25,110 nucleotides of DNA, from the NCBI GenBank assembly GCA_045586905.1, contig JAZNBF010000076.1, forward strand, positions 1 through 25,110. The letters are read 5' to 3'. The position numbers and the translations under genes were made by a program. Below, in pieces: positions 16,689 through 24,407 of this stretch (positions within the stretch are counted from its first letter, which is position 1; each line of letters starts with the position of its first letter). The notes beneath the pieces were generated by a model. It did no database searches. It was not told where the DNA came from and saw only the letters and a list, made by a program, of their open reading frames with translations. Origin of the DNA: RGIG1828 sp045586905. GTDB taxonomy: Bacteria > Bacillota > Clostridia > UMGS1810.

Positions 16689-17852
16689 TTATGTGTCACT
16701 GTTGCCTGACGACATTTCATTTCCCGGATACTGAGTGGGAGAAACAGTATCACGATTGTCGAACGCTCCTGAAAGAACAACAGTTATTATTGCAGTGTAG
16801 GTGTCATATATTTCACTCATCGTAGCCCGGTCTAAAACTCCTGTTACAGGCAGGTTATATGCTTCTTGAAACGCTGTAACAGATCTCTCGGTATTCTGAT
16901 CAAACTCCCCCGTAACACCGGGAGACGGTATGCGACTGTCAAAATTTGAAATAATAAGCAAAAAATATTGAAAGCTCGACACAGCAGGACCCCGTGAGCC
17001 AATCCCATAAGTGTTGGGGAAATCAAGAGGCTGATTATTATACAACTGTCCTTCGGAAGAAAGCTCCGCAAGACGTCTGATGCCCACGTATAGAAGTATC
17101 ATTTTATTCCATGTTGCTCTGCCAACCACTCCATCGGGTGTCAGATTAAAAATCTCCTGAAAGGTTCGTACTGCATTTTCTGTTTCTTCTCCGAATATAC
17201 CGTCGACAGGATCTATTTTTGGTATGAGAGGATAATCGCCGGATATCTCGTTAAGACTCTGTTGTATAATTGTCACACTTCCACCTCTGTCGCCGAGGCG
17301 ATATGGTCTTCCCGGATAGAGAGATACGATGCCGGCTATTGGTGCATTAGTTACGATTTCAATATTGTCGCCATAATAATACTTCAAAATGTCTATGGCA
17401 CTGTAACCATCTTTTGCAAGCTCTTCACTGCCCCACTGCGAAAGACCGTCACAGGTTACCGTGGTTCCATTACAATATTTTGCGGCGAGCGGTTCAACAT
17501 TACCAATACGCCTTATGTAGCTTGTGAAAATATCGTCTACTATTCTGTCGATGTTTTCATATATATTTCTCCCGTAGATAAATTTCTGGTCATAAGCTGT
17601 TGAAGAAGTTATGTTGAAGTCATATCCCCTACTGCGATAATATTCGGTATATACCCTATTGAGAGCATATGAAATCTGAGCATATATGTTGGCATATATT
17701 GCAGCTTCAGACCACGTGGGATATATTTCACTTGATGCCACATTTTTAATATAGTCAGGAAAACTTACTATTACATTTTCAGCATCAGAATCGGGAGGTC
17801 CAAGGTGAACAGTTATAAAATCGGGAACATATGGGGTCAGGGGAATTGGCAT
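16689..17852 (-). CDS. SpoIID-like domain protein with two peptidoglycan-binding domains (SleC-like)
   Basis: 387 aa. Residues about 25-165 resemble the SpoIID/LytB lytic transglycosylase domain. DYIKNVASSEIYPTWSEAA (33-51) carries candidate catalytic Glu42. YAQISYALNRVY sits where the usual AQAxAARTY segment lies. CNGTTVTCDGLSQWGSEELA (127-146) precedes DILKYYYGDNIEI. Two PG_binding_1 domains follow at about 185-250 (DGIFGEETENAVRTFQEIFNL) and 285-350 (TGEFDQNTERSVTAFQEAYNL). SpoIID plus peptidoglycan-binding is the composition of SleC, the clostridial spore-cortex lytic enzyme, but this protein has no pro-region or signal peptide and has an extra binding domain. It is the middle gene of three, with an AAGGAG site. 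Cortex hydrolysis is inferred from domain content. Confidence 0.8.
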   Translation of the reverse strand: MPIPLTPYVPDFITVHLGPPDSDAENVIVSFPDYIKNVASSEIYPTWSEAAIYANIYAQISYALNRVYTEYYRSRGYDFNITSSTAYDQKFIYGRNIYENIDRIVDDIFTSYIRRIGNVEPLAAKYCNGTTVTCDGLSQWGSEELAKDGYSAIDILKYYYGDNIEIVTNAPIAGIVSLYPGRPYRLGDRGGSVTIIQQSLNEISGDYPLIPKIDPVDGIFGEETENAVRTFQEIFNLTPDGVVGRATWNKMILLYVGIRRLAELSSEGQLYNNQPLDFPNTYGIGSRGPAVSSFQYFLLIISNFDSRIPSPGVTGEFDQNTERSVTAFQEAYNLPVTGVLDRATMSEIYDTYTAIITVVLSGAFDNRDTVSPTQYPGNEMSSGNSDT

Positions 17853-17868
17853 TTAGTCAGGCTCCTTG

Positions 17869-18255
17869 TTATAGATTATTTGGAGAATTCGTATCAAAGC
17901 TATCGGATTTTTTACTATATAGTATATGAGGTGCAGTTGGTATCATTGGCGCATTAATAAGAGATACCTGACCTGCAAAAATCTGAACTCCCTCAACATA
18001 ATAGCTCTTGTATTCAGGATGATCCAGACGGACATTTACAACTGTATACGGAGTTTCATTTTCAGGCGTAGTTGAAAGTATTTCGTCGGGAGCTTCAATG
18101 GGTATTGGTTCTGTTTTACCATTTTTGTCGGTTATACGTATTCCCAAAATTTCAGGGCTTTCATTATCGGTGGTGACGACAGTAAAAGTAACATTAGCTA
18201 TGGGTATCTGTGCATCGGAAGTGTAGGCTCTTGCTACAATATATCCAAGTTGCAT
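17869..18255 (-). CDS. Small beta-sandwich protein (carboxypeptidase-regulatory-like; SleC N-domain-like)
   Basis: 128 aa. The first 95 residues (LGYIVARAYTSDAQIPIANV, then TFTVVTTD and VVNVRLDHPEYKSYYVEGV) have the alternating pattern of a carboxypeptidase-regulatory or Ig-like beta-sandwich. The opening MQxGxxxVxxYTSxxxxPIxNxxxxV resembles the N-terminal region of SleC-type cortex lytic proteins, as I recall it; no alignment was made. It is first in a three-gene operon, 16 nt before the SpoIID-like gene, with a strong GAGGTGA ribosome binding site 7 nt from the ATG. It could be a partner or pro-like chaperone for the SpoIID-like protein. There is no signal peptide or catalytic motif. Confidence 0.7.
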   Translation of the reverse strand: MQLGYIVARAYTSDAQIPIANVTFTVVTTDNESPEILGIRITDKNGKTEPIPIEAPDEILSTTPENETPYTVVNVRLDHPEYKSYYVEGVQIFAGQVSLINAPMIPTAPHILYSKKSDSFDTNSPNNL

Positions 18256-18294
18256 ATAGTTATCACCTCAGAATATTATATTTTAAAACATATG

Positions 18295-18321
18295 AAAAAA
18301 GACCGACGTTTGTCGGTCTTT
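18295..18321 (-). terminator. Intrinsic terminator after metA
   Basis: On the minus strand a 10-bp stem (AAAGACCGAC / GTCGGTCTTT, 4-nt loop AAAC) is followed by a T-run. It lies just after the metA stop codon and separates the metA operon from the SleC-like operon, leaving only about 40 nt for a promoter of the latter. Confidence 0.9.
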
Positions 18322-18330
18322 AAAGCTTTA

Positions 18331-19248
18331 TTATTTAATTTTTGAAATGTCGTAAGGAGTTGTCTGATATACGTAATAATTGAGCCAGTTTGAAAACAGA
18401 AGGTTAGCATGTGAACGCCATCTGACAACCGGAGAGTTTTTGGGGTTGTCATCTGCAAAATAGTTGCATGGAATATTGATAGGCAGACCTGCATCAAGAT
18501 CGCGGAAATACTCTTTGGCAAGAGTATCTGCGTCGTATTCCGAATGACCTGTAACAAATATTTGCTTTTTATCGGCGCTTGCAACGATATAAAGCCCTGC
18601 TTCATCAGACGTGGATATCACTTTTAGTTCGGGGATTTCCTGAACGTCCTCCAGTCTGACATATGAATGACGGGAATGAGGGACATAAAACTCATCATCA
18701 AAGCCTCTCACAAGCATTGTACGCTTGCGATCTATTTTATGCTTAAACACTCCAAAAAGTTTTTCATCAAATGCATGCTTCCGAATGCCATAATGATAGT
18801 AGAGGCCTGCCATTGCTGCCCAACAGATGTGAAGTGTGCTTGTGACATTGGTCTTTGACCATTCCATAATCTCTTTAAGTTCGTCCCAGTAATCAACATC
18901 GTCAAATTCCAGAAGTTCGACAGGCGCTCCTGTGATTATGAGACCGTCGTATTTATTATTTTTAATTTTGGAAAAATCAGTGTAAAACTCACTTATATGA
19001 TCTTCAGAAATATTTTTGGAACGATATGATGCTGTGTGAACAAAATCGATTTCTACCTGAAGAGGTGTGTTACCCAGAACTCTTGCAAGTTGAGTTTCTG
19101 TCACAATCTTAGTCGGCATTATATTTAAAATAGCAATCTTAAGAGGACGGATATCTTGTTTTAAAGCTCGCTTTTCTGTTATGCAGAAAATATTTTCCCC
19201 TTTTAATATGCTGTTGGCAGGCAAATGCTCAGGTATTTTGATGGGCAT
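18331..19248 (-). CDS. metA: Homoserine O-acyltransferase MetA, predicted acetyl-CoA specific
   Basis: 305 aa, full length. It acylates L-homoserine in the first committed step of methionine synthesis. Cys142 (LHICWAAMAGLYYHYG) is the acyl-carrying nucleophile. His235 and Glu237 (VTGHSEYD) complete the active site. Residue 111 is Glu (ITGAPVELLEF). In characterised MetA proteins Glu111 goes with acetyl-CoA and Gly111 with succinyl-CoA, so homoserine O-acetyltransferase is predicted despite the common succinyltransferase label. The gene is 35 nt after an NSS symporter gene with GGAGG before the ATG, and ends at a strong terminator, so it is last in its operon. No SAM or T-box riboswitch was seen. 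Confidence 0.95.
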   Translation of the reverse strand: MPIKIPEHLPANSILKGENIFCITEKRALKQDIRPLKIAILNIMPTKIVTETQLARVLGNTPLQVEIDFVHTASYRSKNISEDHISEFYTDFSKIKNNKYDGLIITGAPVELLEFDDVDYWDELKEIMEWSKTNVTSTLHICWAAMAGLYYHYGIRKHAFDEKLFGVFKHKIDRKRTMLVRGFDDEFYVPHSRHSYVRLEDVQEIPELKVISTSDEAGLYIVASADKKQIFVTGHSEYDADTLAKEYFRDLDAGLPINIPCNYFADDNPKNSPVVRWRSHANLLFSNWLNYYVYQTTPYDISKIK

Positions 19249-19283
19249 ATGAAAACCTCCTTTTCTACAAAGATAATTGCAGA

Positions 19284-20660
19284 TTAAAATTTAATAAAAG
19301 ATGAAATGAATATAAAGAATAAAAATATCAAAGCAACATATTTTATCATTACTACATACAAACGCTCTCTGCTGAATTTCTCACCATTCAATTTAACTTC
19401 ATCTATTATTGATTTTGGTTTGATTATCCATCCCACAAGTATGCATGTCAACAAGGCTACTACTGGCATCAGAATGTTGTTGGATATATAATCAAAAATA
19501 TCTAAAAGCTGACCTGTTACACCATTTGGAAGAGTGTATTCAAAATAGAACACATTATATCCGAAGCACACTGCTGTGGCAATGACCATTGAAAGTACAA
19601 AGAAAACTATAACAGCTTTTTTTCTTCCCCATGAGAATTTGTCCATGGCAACCGATACCATTGCTTCAAGAAGAGAGATAGAAGATGTGAGGGCTGCAAA
19701 TACCACAAGAATGAAAAAGGCTACGCCGATATATGTGCCAACAGCTCCCATCGCATCGAAAATTTTAGGAAGCGATACAAAAAGCAGACTCGGACCTGAT
19801 TTTTCCAATCCTTCAAAGCCCTGGAAGGCATATACAACCGGAACCATAATCATACCTGCCAAGAGAGCAACGCCCGTATCACAAATTTCTATCTGATTGA
19901 CCGATTTAACAATGCTGGAATTCTTTTTCATATATGAACCATATGTAATGAGTATACCCATAGCAATGCTCATAGAATAAAACAGCTGGCTCACAGCATC
20001 AATGGTTATACCGAAAAGTCTGGACGCAGTCATGCCCTCGAAGTTTGGTATAAAATATATTTTAAGTCCTTCCAAAGAGGTGGCATGGGGTCCTTTTATG
20101 GTCAAAGTAAAAATCGCTATGCCGATTATAAGCACAAAAAGTACAGGCATGAGAATTTTTGAAATAGTTTCAATTCCTTTATCAACTCCTGCATATACAA
20201 TAGCTGCAGTTATAAACATAAAGACAAAACACCATATCACAGGCGACCACTGTGAAGTGATAAAACCTGTGAAATAGCTATCGGCAACAGTATCTGCACC
20301 ATTACCTATTATAAAATCGGCCATATATTTTGTAACCCATCCACCAATAACACAATAGTAGGTGAAAATAATAAAAGGGATGACAGATGCAATATAACCT
20401 AAAAATTTAAATTTGCTATTCAAAGCAGCATATGCATTAACCGGACTTGATGATGTTTTTCTTCCTATGGCAATTTCGGTTGTCATAAGCGCAAAGCCAA
20501 ATGTCAAAGCCATGATTATGTATATCAGAATAAATACACCGCCGCCATTTTTTGCTGCAAGATAAGGAAATCGCCAAAGATTGCCAAGGCCGACAGCAGA
20601 ACCTGCCGCAGCCAGCACAAAGCCAATACTTCCTGTAAATGAACTTCTCTTATGTTCCAT
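19284..20660 (-). CDS. Sodium-dependent transporter of the NSS (SNF) family
   Basis: 458 aa, the size of bacterial NSS proteins, with about eleven to twelve membrane segments. The N-terminal signature is GSIGFVLAAAGSAVGLGNLW (residues 10-29), followed by RFPYLAAKNGGGVF. This is the unwound TM1 region that binds Na+ and the amino-acid substrate. Bacterial relatives import amino acids with Na+; some carry methionine or hydrophobic residues. The gene lies between a glycoside-hydrolase-like gene (46 nt) and metA (35 nt), with GGAGTG upstream and no terminator on either side. Methionine or a related amino acid is a reasonable guess from metA next door, but this is inference. Confidence 0.93.
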   Translation of the reverse strand: MEHKRSSFTGSIGFVLAAAGSAVGLGNLWRFPYLAAKNGGGVFILIYIIMALTFGFALMTTEIAIGRKTSSSPVNAYAALNSKFKFLGYIASVIPFIIFTYYCVIGGWVTKYMADFIIGNGADTVADSYFTGFITSQWSPVIWCFVFMFITAAIVYAGVDKGIETISKILMPVLFVLIIGIAIFTLTIKGPHATSLEGLKIYFIPNFEGMTASRLFGITIDAVSQLFYSMSIAMGILITYGSYMKKNSSIVKSVNQIEICDTGVALLAGMIMVPVVYAFQGFEGLEKSGPSLLFVSLPKIFDAMGAVGTYIGVAFFILVVFAALTSSISLLEAMVSVAMDKFSWGRKKAVIVFFVLSMVIATAVCFGYNVFYFEYTLPNGVTGQLLDIFDYISNNILMPVVALLTCILVGWIIKPKSIIDEVKLNGEKFSRERLYVVMIKYVALIFLFFIFISSFIKF

Positions 20661-20706
20661 AAAGACACTCCAATTCTTGTAATTTAAATAAGGGTTTCAA
20701 AAGATA

Positions 20707-22815
20707 TCAAAGCAGATTCAAAAGCTCTTCCTCGAGTGTTTTCTCAGCCCATTTAATTTTCCATTTGAGCTGTTCTTCTGCACAGCTATAACCATATTCC
20801 TGATTATAGCCGAGTCGTGAATTTTCGCGAACGAGAGGAATGGTGTTTTTGGCATTTTCGATTTCTGCTTTCAGAATTTCTATAAGCTCTTTAACAACAG
20901 GCTCTTTATTTTCAACAGGAACAAGAGGTTTTACAGCCTTTTTGGCATCAACCATGTTCTTTCTTCCTCCAACCCATGTGGGCACAGCGTCCACATACAC
21001 ACCAAGCTGACCTTTCAGATAGTGCCATCTCTTTACATGATGGATGGTAATTGCATTGTTTCTCATGTATGATGCAACCTGAAGAATATGTTTGGCTGTA
21101 TCTTTCTTACCATCAGGCAATCTGTCGATAACATTTGAAAGGATATCGCAACCCTTACTGAACAAATCTGCCATTTTTATGTATTCTTCAGTTTCATACT
21201 GGAGTTTTTCAGTTCTGTCAAGGTTATATGTGTATATGGGGTAACCTTCATAGTTAACCTGTCGGCCACTGACGGGGCAATTTGGAATGAGCTCCCATTC
21301 CTTATAGAATAAAGGATATGACGGGCCTACTCTTGCAGGGCCAAACTGATCTTCGTTGGTTGATACACAATGGCTCATGCCCTCAGAAAACAGTTCATAT
21401 GCTTTCAGAACATCAGAAAGATTTTCTTTGCCAAAGTCTCTGATTATGATTCTCTCGAGTAAATCATTCAAATCAACCCTCGGCAACATGTAGGCATATT
21501 TTGCCATTTCTGCAAGGAATGATGGCCAATAGCCATAGTTGTGTGACTCACGAACACCGTCAAGCTTGAGATTGTCCTGAGCATCGCAAACTGCATTCCA
21601 TCTTTTTATCCATCTCTGAGGAGCAGGGATGTAAGGAATACCTCCTATATCCCAGGTGTTGCCACCGGTGTTTGTCATAGAATAGAATCTTACACCACGG
21701 TCTCTTGCTATTTTAGATTCGGATGTGAAATATTTGCCGGGACCAATCTGCCATAGTGTATAGTCGGTGGTGATTTCTTCTATTTCGGGGGAGATATTGA
21801 TTTTTTCGAACATTTCAAAGGTTGCCATCATTGTGATATCGGTGGGAACCTTTTTCATAAGCTCTTCTCTCAGAGACTGTTCTTCATAACCCCAGTTATA
21901 TGTCCAGAAAACAAGTTCGGCATTGGGTGAGTGAGATTTGATTACATCTCTTAAAAGGGAAACGAACTGAGGATAGTCCCTGCACGGGAACCATCCGGGG
22001 CTTGATTTTTCATCATTGAGCGATTCGCGCCACGATTTTCCGGTTGTTCTTTCATCTTTTGACGGAAATTCACAACATTCGCCTACAATGATAAAGCCTT
22101 TAAGCTTGGGACAAAGTTCAAAAACCTTACCATACATTTTATCATAGTGTTCAAAAGCACCCTCTTCATCGGGATGAACAGTATTTCTGAATGGAGGCAG
22201 ACAATATACATCAAGGCCATAGTTTGAAGCACGCTCAACAACATCTCTGGTTTTAGCGAGCACCTCTTCATTTTCAAGAATATCTTTAATTTTCAATCCG
22301 ATTGCTGTCATACCCGAATGGGCAATCATATTGAGATGCTGATCGGGATATGCGCAATTATCCATGCCTGAGCATATGGAGCGATATGAAAAACGCATTT
22401 TTCTATCTATTTCGCCCTCTTCAATCACAGGCGCCTCATTAAGATTGAGTTCATCTTCAAAATTGAAACATCCCTGTGCAGTATATCTTTCATCGGCACC
22501 CTTTATGATAATTCTGTCTGTCACCGATATGGAAAAGCTTCTTTCATCAAGTGATGAGTCTTCAAAAATGAAAATGGATTTTTCTAACGCTTCATTGCCA
22601 TAGCAGACATCCAGATCAAGATTCATGGATACTTTAAAATAGTCTTTCAAATCATATACAGCATTTTTAATTACAACACCCGAATTTTCTTTGTAAATAA
22701 TTTTCCACTCAGATGTGATCTCTGTGCCACTTAAAGTGCTTTTGATTTTATCATTAACTCTGTTGGGTTTATGTACCTCACACATTCTTTTTTCAAAATC
22801 CATATGTTTTTCCAT
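20707..22815 (-). CDS. Uncharacterised glycoside-hydrolase-like protein (GH20/GH67-type architecture)
   Basis: 702 aa, no signal peptide, so cytoplasmic. Residues about 35-125 resemble the small alpha/beta domain that precedes the barrel in GH20 and GH67 enzymes (KSIFIFEDSSLDERSFSIS, then IIIKGADERYTAQGCFNFED). From about 140 a TIM-barrel-like part follows: RFSYRSICSGMDNCAYPDQH, GLDVYCLPPF, GFIIVGECCEF (241-250) and ELVFWTYNWGY. Glu246 and Glu249 are candidate catalytic acids at a strand end, like the Glu-bearing strand of alpha-glucuronidases. The helical C-terminal third (to 702) has a charged coiled pattern. It starts an operon with an NSS symporter and metA, with GGAGG 6 nt before the ATG. 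The exact family and substrate are unknown. Confidence 0.68.
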   Translation of the reverse strand: MEKHMDFEKRMCEVHKPNRVNDKIKSTLSGTEITSEWKIIYKENSGVVIKNAVYDLKDYFKVSMNLDLDVCYGNEALEKSIFIFEDSSLDERSFSISVTDRIIIKGADERYTAQGCFNFEDELNLNEAPVIEEGEIDRKMRFSYRSICSGMDNCAYPDQHLNMIAHSGMTAIGLKIKDILENEEVLAKTRDVVERASNYGLDVYCLPPFRNTVHPDEEGAFEHYDKMYGKVFELCPKLKGFIIVGECCEFPSKDERTTGKSWRESLNDEKSSPGWFPCRDYPQFVSLLRDVIKSHSPNAELVFWTYNWGYEEQSLREELMKKVPTDITMMATFEMFEKINISPEIEEITTDYTLWQIGPGKYFTSESKIARDRGVRFYSMTNTGGNTWDIGGIPYIPAPQRWIKRWNAVCDAQDNLKLDGVRESHNYGYWPSFLAEMAKYAYMLPRVDLNDLLERIIIRDFGKENLSDVLKAYELFSEGMSHCVSTNEDQFGPARVGPSYPLFYKEWELIPNCPVSGRQVNYEGYPIYTYNLDRTEKLQYETEEYIKMADLFSKGCDILSNVIDRLPDGKKDTAKHILQVASYMRNNAITIHHVKRWHYLKGQLGVYVDAVPTWVGGRKNMVDAKKAVKPLVPVENKEPVVKELIEILKAEIENAKNTIPLVRENSRLGYNQEYGYSCAEEQLKWKIKWAEKTLEEELLNLL

Positions 22816-22878
22816 GATAAGCCTCCATAATTTTTGTTAAAAACATTAAATCACTCAAAACAAAATCAATAATGAATT

Positions 22879-22907
22879 ATTATACCATATTCAACACAAA
22901 AAAGCAA
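22879..22907 (-). promoter_or_regulatory. Promoter of the glycoside-hydrolase-NSS-metA operon
   Basis: On the minus strand a consensus -10 TATAAT (22879-22884) with an extended TG upstream and a partial -35 TTGCTT (22902-22907) are 17 nt apart. The leader would be about 57 nt, with no obvious riboswitch. No clear terminator separates this promoter from the end of the LysR gene, so read-through from that gene is also possible. Confidence 0.7.
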
Positions 22908-22928
22908 ACAAAACATAGCCTTTTCTGA

Positions 22929-23801
22929 TTAATTGTCACTGTTTTTCGAATATTCTGCAGCAGTACTCAGAAGTTCTTGCAAAAATAAGCTCGTTGCTTT
23001 TGACATGTGTTTATGTGTGTTTTCATAGACATATGTGTATCTTTTGTAATTTACTACATTTCTGAACACAACATCATCAGAAAAATAATCCTTCCATGAA
23101 ATGGAGGGGACAAATGAAATGCCAAGTCCCATTTCTATATATTTTCGTATGTAGTACGGATCATCACTCTGAATAACAACATTTGGAGTGAAGCCTTCGG
23201 AATTACATATTTCATTTGTGAGCTTATACAGACCACTTTTGTTACTCATTGTGATAAATTTTTCATTTTCAAGATTTTTAACTGTAATCACATCTTTTTG
23301 AGCAAGGGGATGTGACTTTTTGAGCGCCAGATTAAGATTATCTACAATAAGCAGATGCTTTTTCAGATTCTTTTTTTCCGGAATTCTGTCGGAAATGATA
23401 AGGTCATATTTTTCCCATACATCATCGGCAGAATGATTGATAAAAAAAGTGACTTCATTATATTTAACCTGAAACTGCTCTATTGTCTGCGTAATGAGGT
23501 ATCTGTTTGTCTGCACAAGAATTTTGATTTCTCCAAACACTTCATTTTGTTCACAAAGCTTTGATTTTGCTTCGTGAATAAGAATCAAAGCGGATTTTAC
23601 ATTTTCATAAAAGAGCTTCCCTTTTTCGTTAAGTACCACACTGTTTGATGTTCTGTCAAAAAGTGTAGTGCCAAGCTCGTCTTCAAGCCTGTGAATGCTT
23701 TGCGATATATTTGATGTAGGTACAGAATATGCTTTGGCTGTTTTTGAAAAATTTTCAGTTTCACATGCACTGCAAAAATACGTTAATTGCAAGAGTTCCA
23801 T
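22929..23801 (-). CDS. LysR-family transcriptional regulator
   Basis: 290 aa from the ATG at 23801, which has GAGGTGA just upstream. An in-frame ATG ten codons earlier lies upstream of the predicted transcript start and is rejected. The N-terminal winged helix (1-60) is typical of LysR proteins: LLQLTYFCSACETENFSKTA, then SNISQSIHRLEDELGTTLFD. The rest is a periplasmic-binding-protein-like effector domain, with IISDRIP, the segment KSHPLAQKD, and GLGISFVPS near the end. It is divergent from madL-madM, with a symmetric site between them, so it probably activates malonate uptake in response to malonate or a derivative. Family is firm; the target is inferred from position. Confidence 0.92.
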   Translation of the reverse strand: MELLQLTYFCSACETENFSKTAKAYSVPTSNISQSIHRLEDELGTTLFDRTSNSVVLNEKGKLFYENVKSALILIHEAKSKLCEQNEVFGEIKILVQTNRYLITQTIEQFQVKYNEVTFFINHSADDVWEKYDLIISDRIPEKKNLKKHLLIVDNLNLALKKSHPLAQKDVITVKNLENEKFITMSNKSGLYKLTNEICNSEGFTPNVVIQSDDPYYIRKYIEMGLGISFVPSISWKDYFSDDVVFRNVVNYKRYTYVYENTHKHMSKATSLFLQELLSTAAEYSKNSDN

Positions 23802-23819
23802 TATGTTCACCTCTTTTGC

Positions 23820-23848
23820 ATTGTAACACACTCATTCATAACAGTCAA
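23820..23848 (-). promoter_or_regulatory. Promoter of the LysR-family gene
   Basis: On the minus strand TTGACT (23843-23848) and TACAAT (23820-23825) are 17 nt apart. Transcription would start near 23813, giving a very short leader that contains just the ribosome binding site. This rules out the in-frame ATG at 23831. Confidence 0.75.
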
Positions 23849-23902
23849 TGTTATAGTATCATAATATGCATTACTTTTAAAATTATAGTGTTTAAAATTC
23901 GT

Positions 23903-23922
23903 CTATATGTTTAGACATATAG
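23903..23922. promoter_or_regulatory. Candidate LysR binding site in the madLM promoter region
   Basis: CTATATGT-TTAG-ACATATAG is a perfect dyad with 8-bp arms and a 4-nt centre, and it contains the T-N11-A pattern of LysR boxes. Its centre lies about 66 bp upstream of the predicted madL transcription start, the classical recognition site position for LysR activators. It also lies upstream of the regulator's own divergent promoter. Confidence 0.65.
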
Positions 23923-23943
23923 TGGGTGTAACTTATATAATTA

Positions 23944-23972
23944 TTGACAATATAGTATTTTTATAATATTAT
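23944..23972 (+). promoter_or_regulatory. Promoter of madLM
   Basis: A consensus -35 TTGACA (23944-23949) and -10 TATTAT (23967-23972) are 17 nt apart. The leader is about 30 nt and holds the site AGAAAGG. The dyad at 23903-23922 lies directly upstream. Confidence 0.8.
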
Positions 23973-24008
23973 AAATGTGAAAAATTTGAAAAGAAAGGTT
24001 GAAAAATA

Positions 24009-24407
24009 ATGATTTATGGTGTAGCACTATTGGCTGCCTGTATGTTTATCGGTGGTTTTATCGGAAACTTACTTGGATTGCTTATAGGACTTAATTCGGA
24101 TGTGGGTGGCGTTGGTTTTGCAATGGTTTTGTTGCTTATTATAACCAACTCGAAAAAAATATCAAAATATTTACCCGAATCTGCAAGCGATGGTCTTAAC
24201 TTCTGGAAAAGTATGTTCATCCCTATCATCATTGCAATGAGTGCATCACAAAATGTATACAAAGCTATCTCAAGTGGTGTTTTTGCAATCGTTGCAGGTC
24301 TGCTTGCTGTTCTTTTTGCATTGGGATGTATGATACTTTTAAATTCTATAGCAAAGAAAACTGCAAACAAAACTTTTGAAGAGGAGGATTCATCATGCAG
24401 CAAATAG
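24009..24407 (+). CDS. madL: Malonate transporter MadL subunit
   Basis: 132 aa, the size of MadL, the small subunit of the two-part MadLM malonate:Na+ symporter. About four membrane segments are visible: IYGVALLAACMFIGGFIGNL, GVGFAMVLLLIIT, FIPIIIAMSASQNVYKAI and VFAIVAGLLAVLFALGCMIL. The ASQNVYKAISSG segment between the last two fits the family. The ATG follows AAAGG. The 3' end overlaps madM by 13 nt and carries madM's GAGGAGG ribosome binding site, so the subunits are coupled and probably made in equal amounts. It is first in an operon that continues past the window and is divergent from a LysR gene. Confidence 0.88.
   Translation: MIYGVALLAACMFIGGFIGNLLGLLIGLNSDVGGVGFAMVLLLIITNSKKISKYLPESASDGLNFWKSMFIPIIIAMSASQNVYKAISSGVFAIVAGLLAVLFALGCMILLNSIAKKTANKTFEEEDSSCSK

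Noticed and set aside
18286..18321. Sigma-K-like promoter (AC-N17-CATATGTTT) before the SleC-like operon
   Set aside because: It would fit a sporulation role, but the match is degenerate, part of it overlaps the metA terminator, and the pattern is too weak to support alone.
22816..22928. SAM, S-box or T-box leader for the operon that ends in metA
   Set aside because: The leader from the predicted start is only about 57 nt, AT-rich and without a terminator or the conserved motifs.
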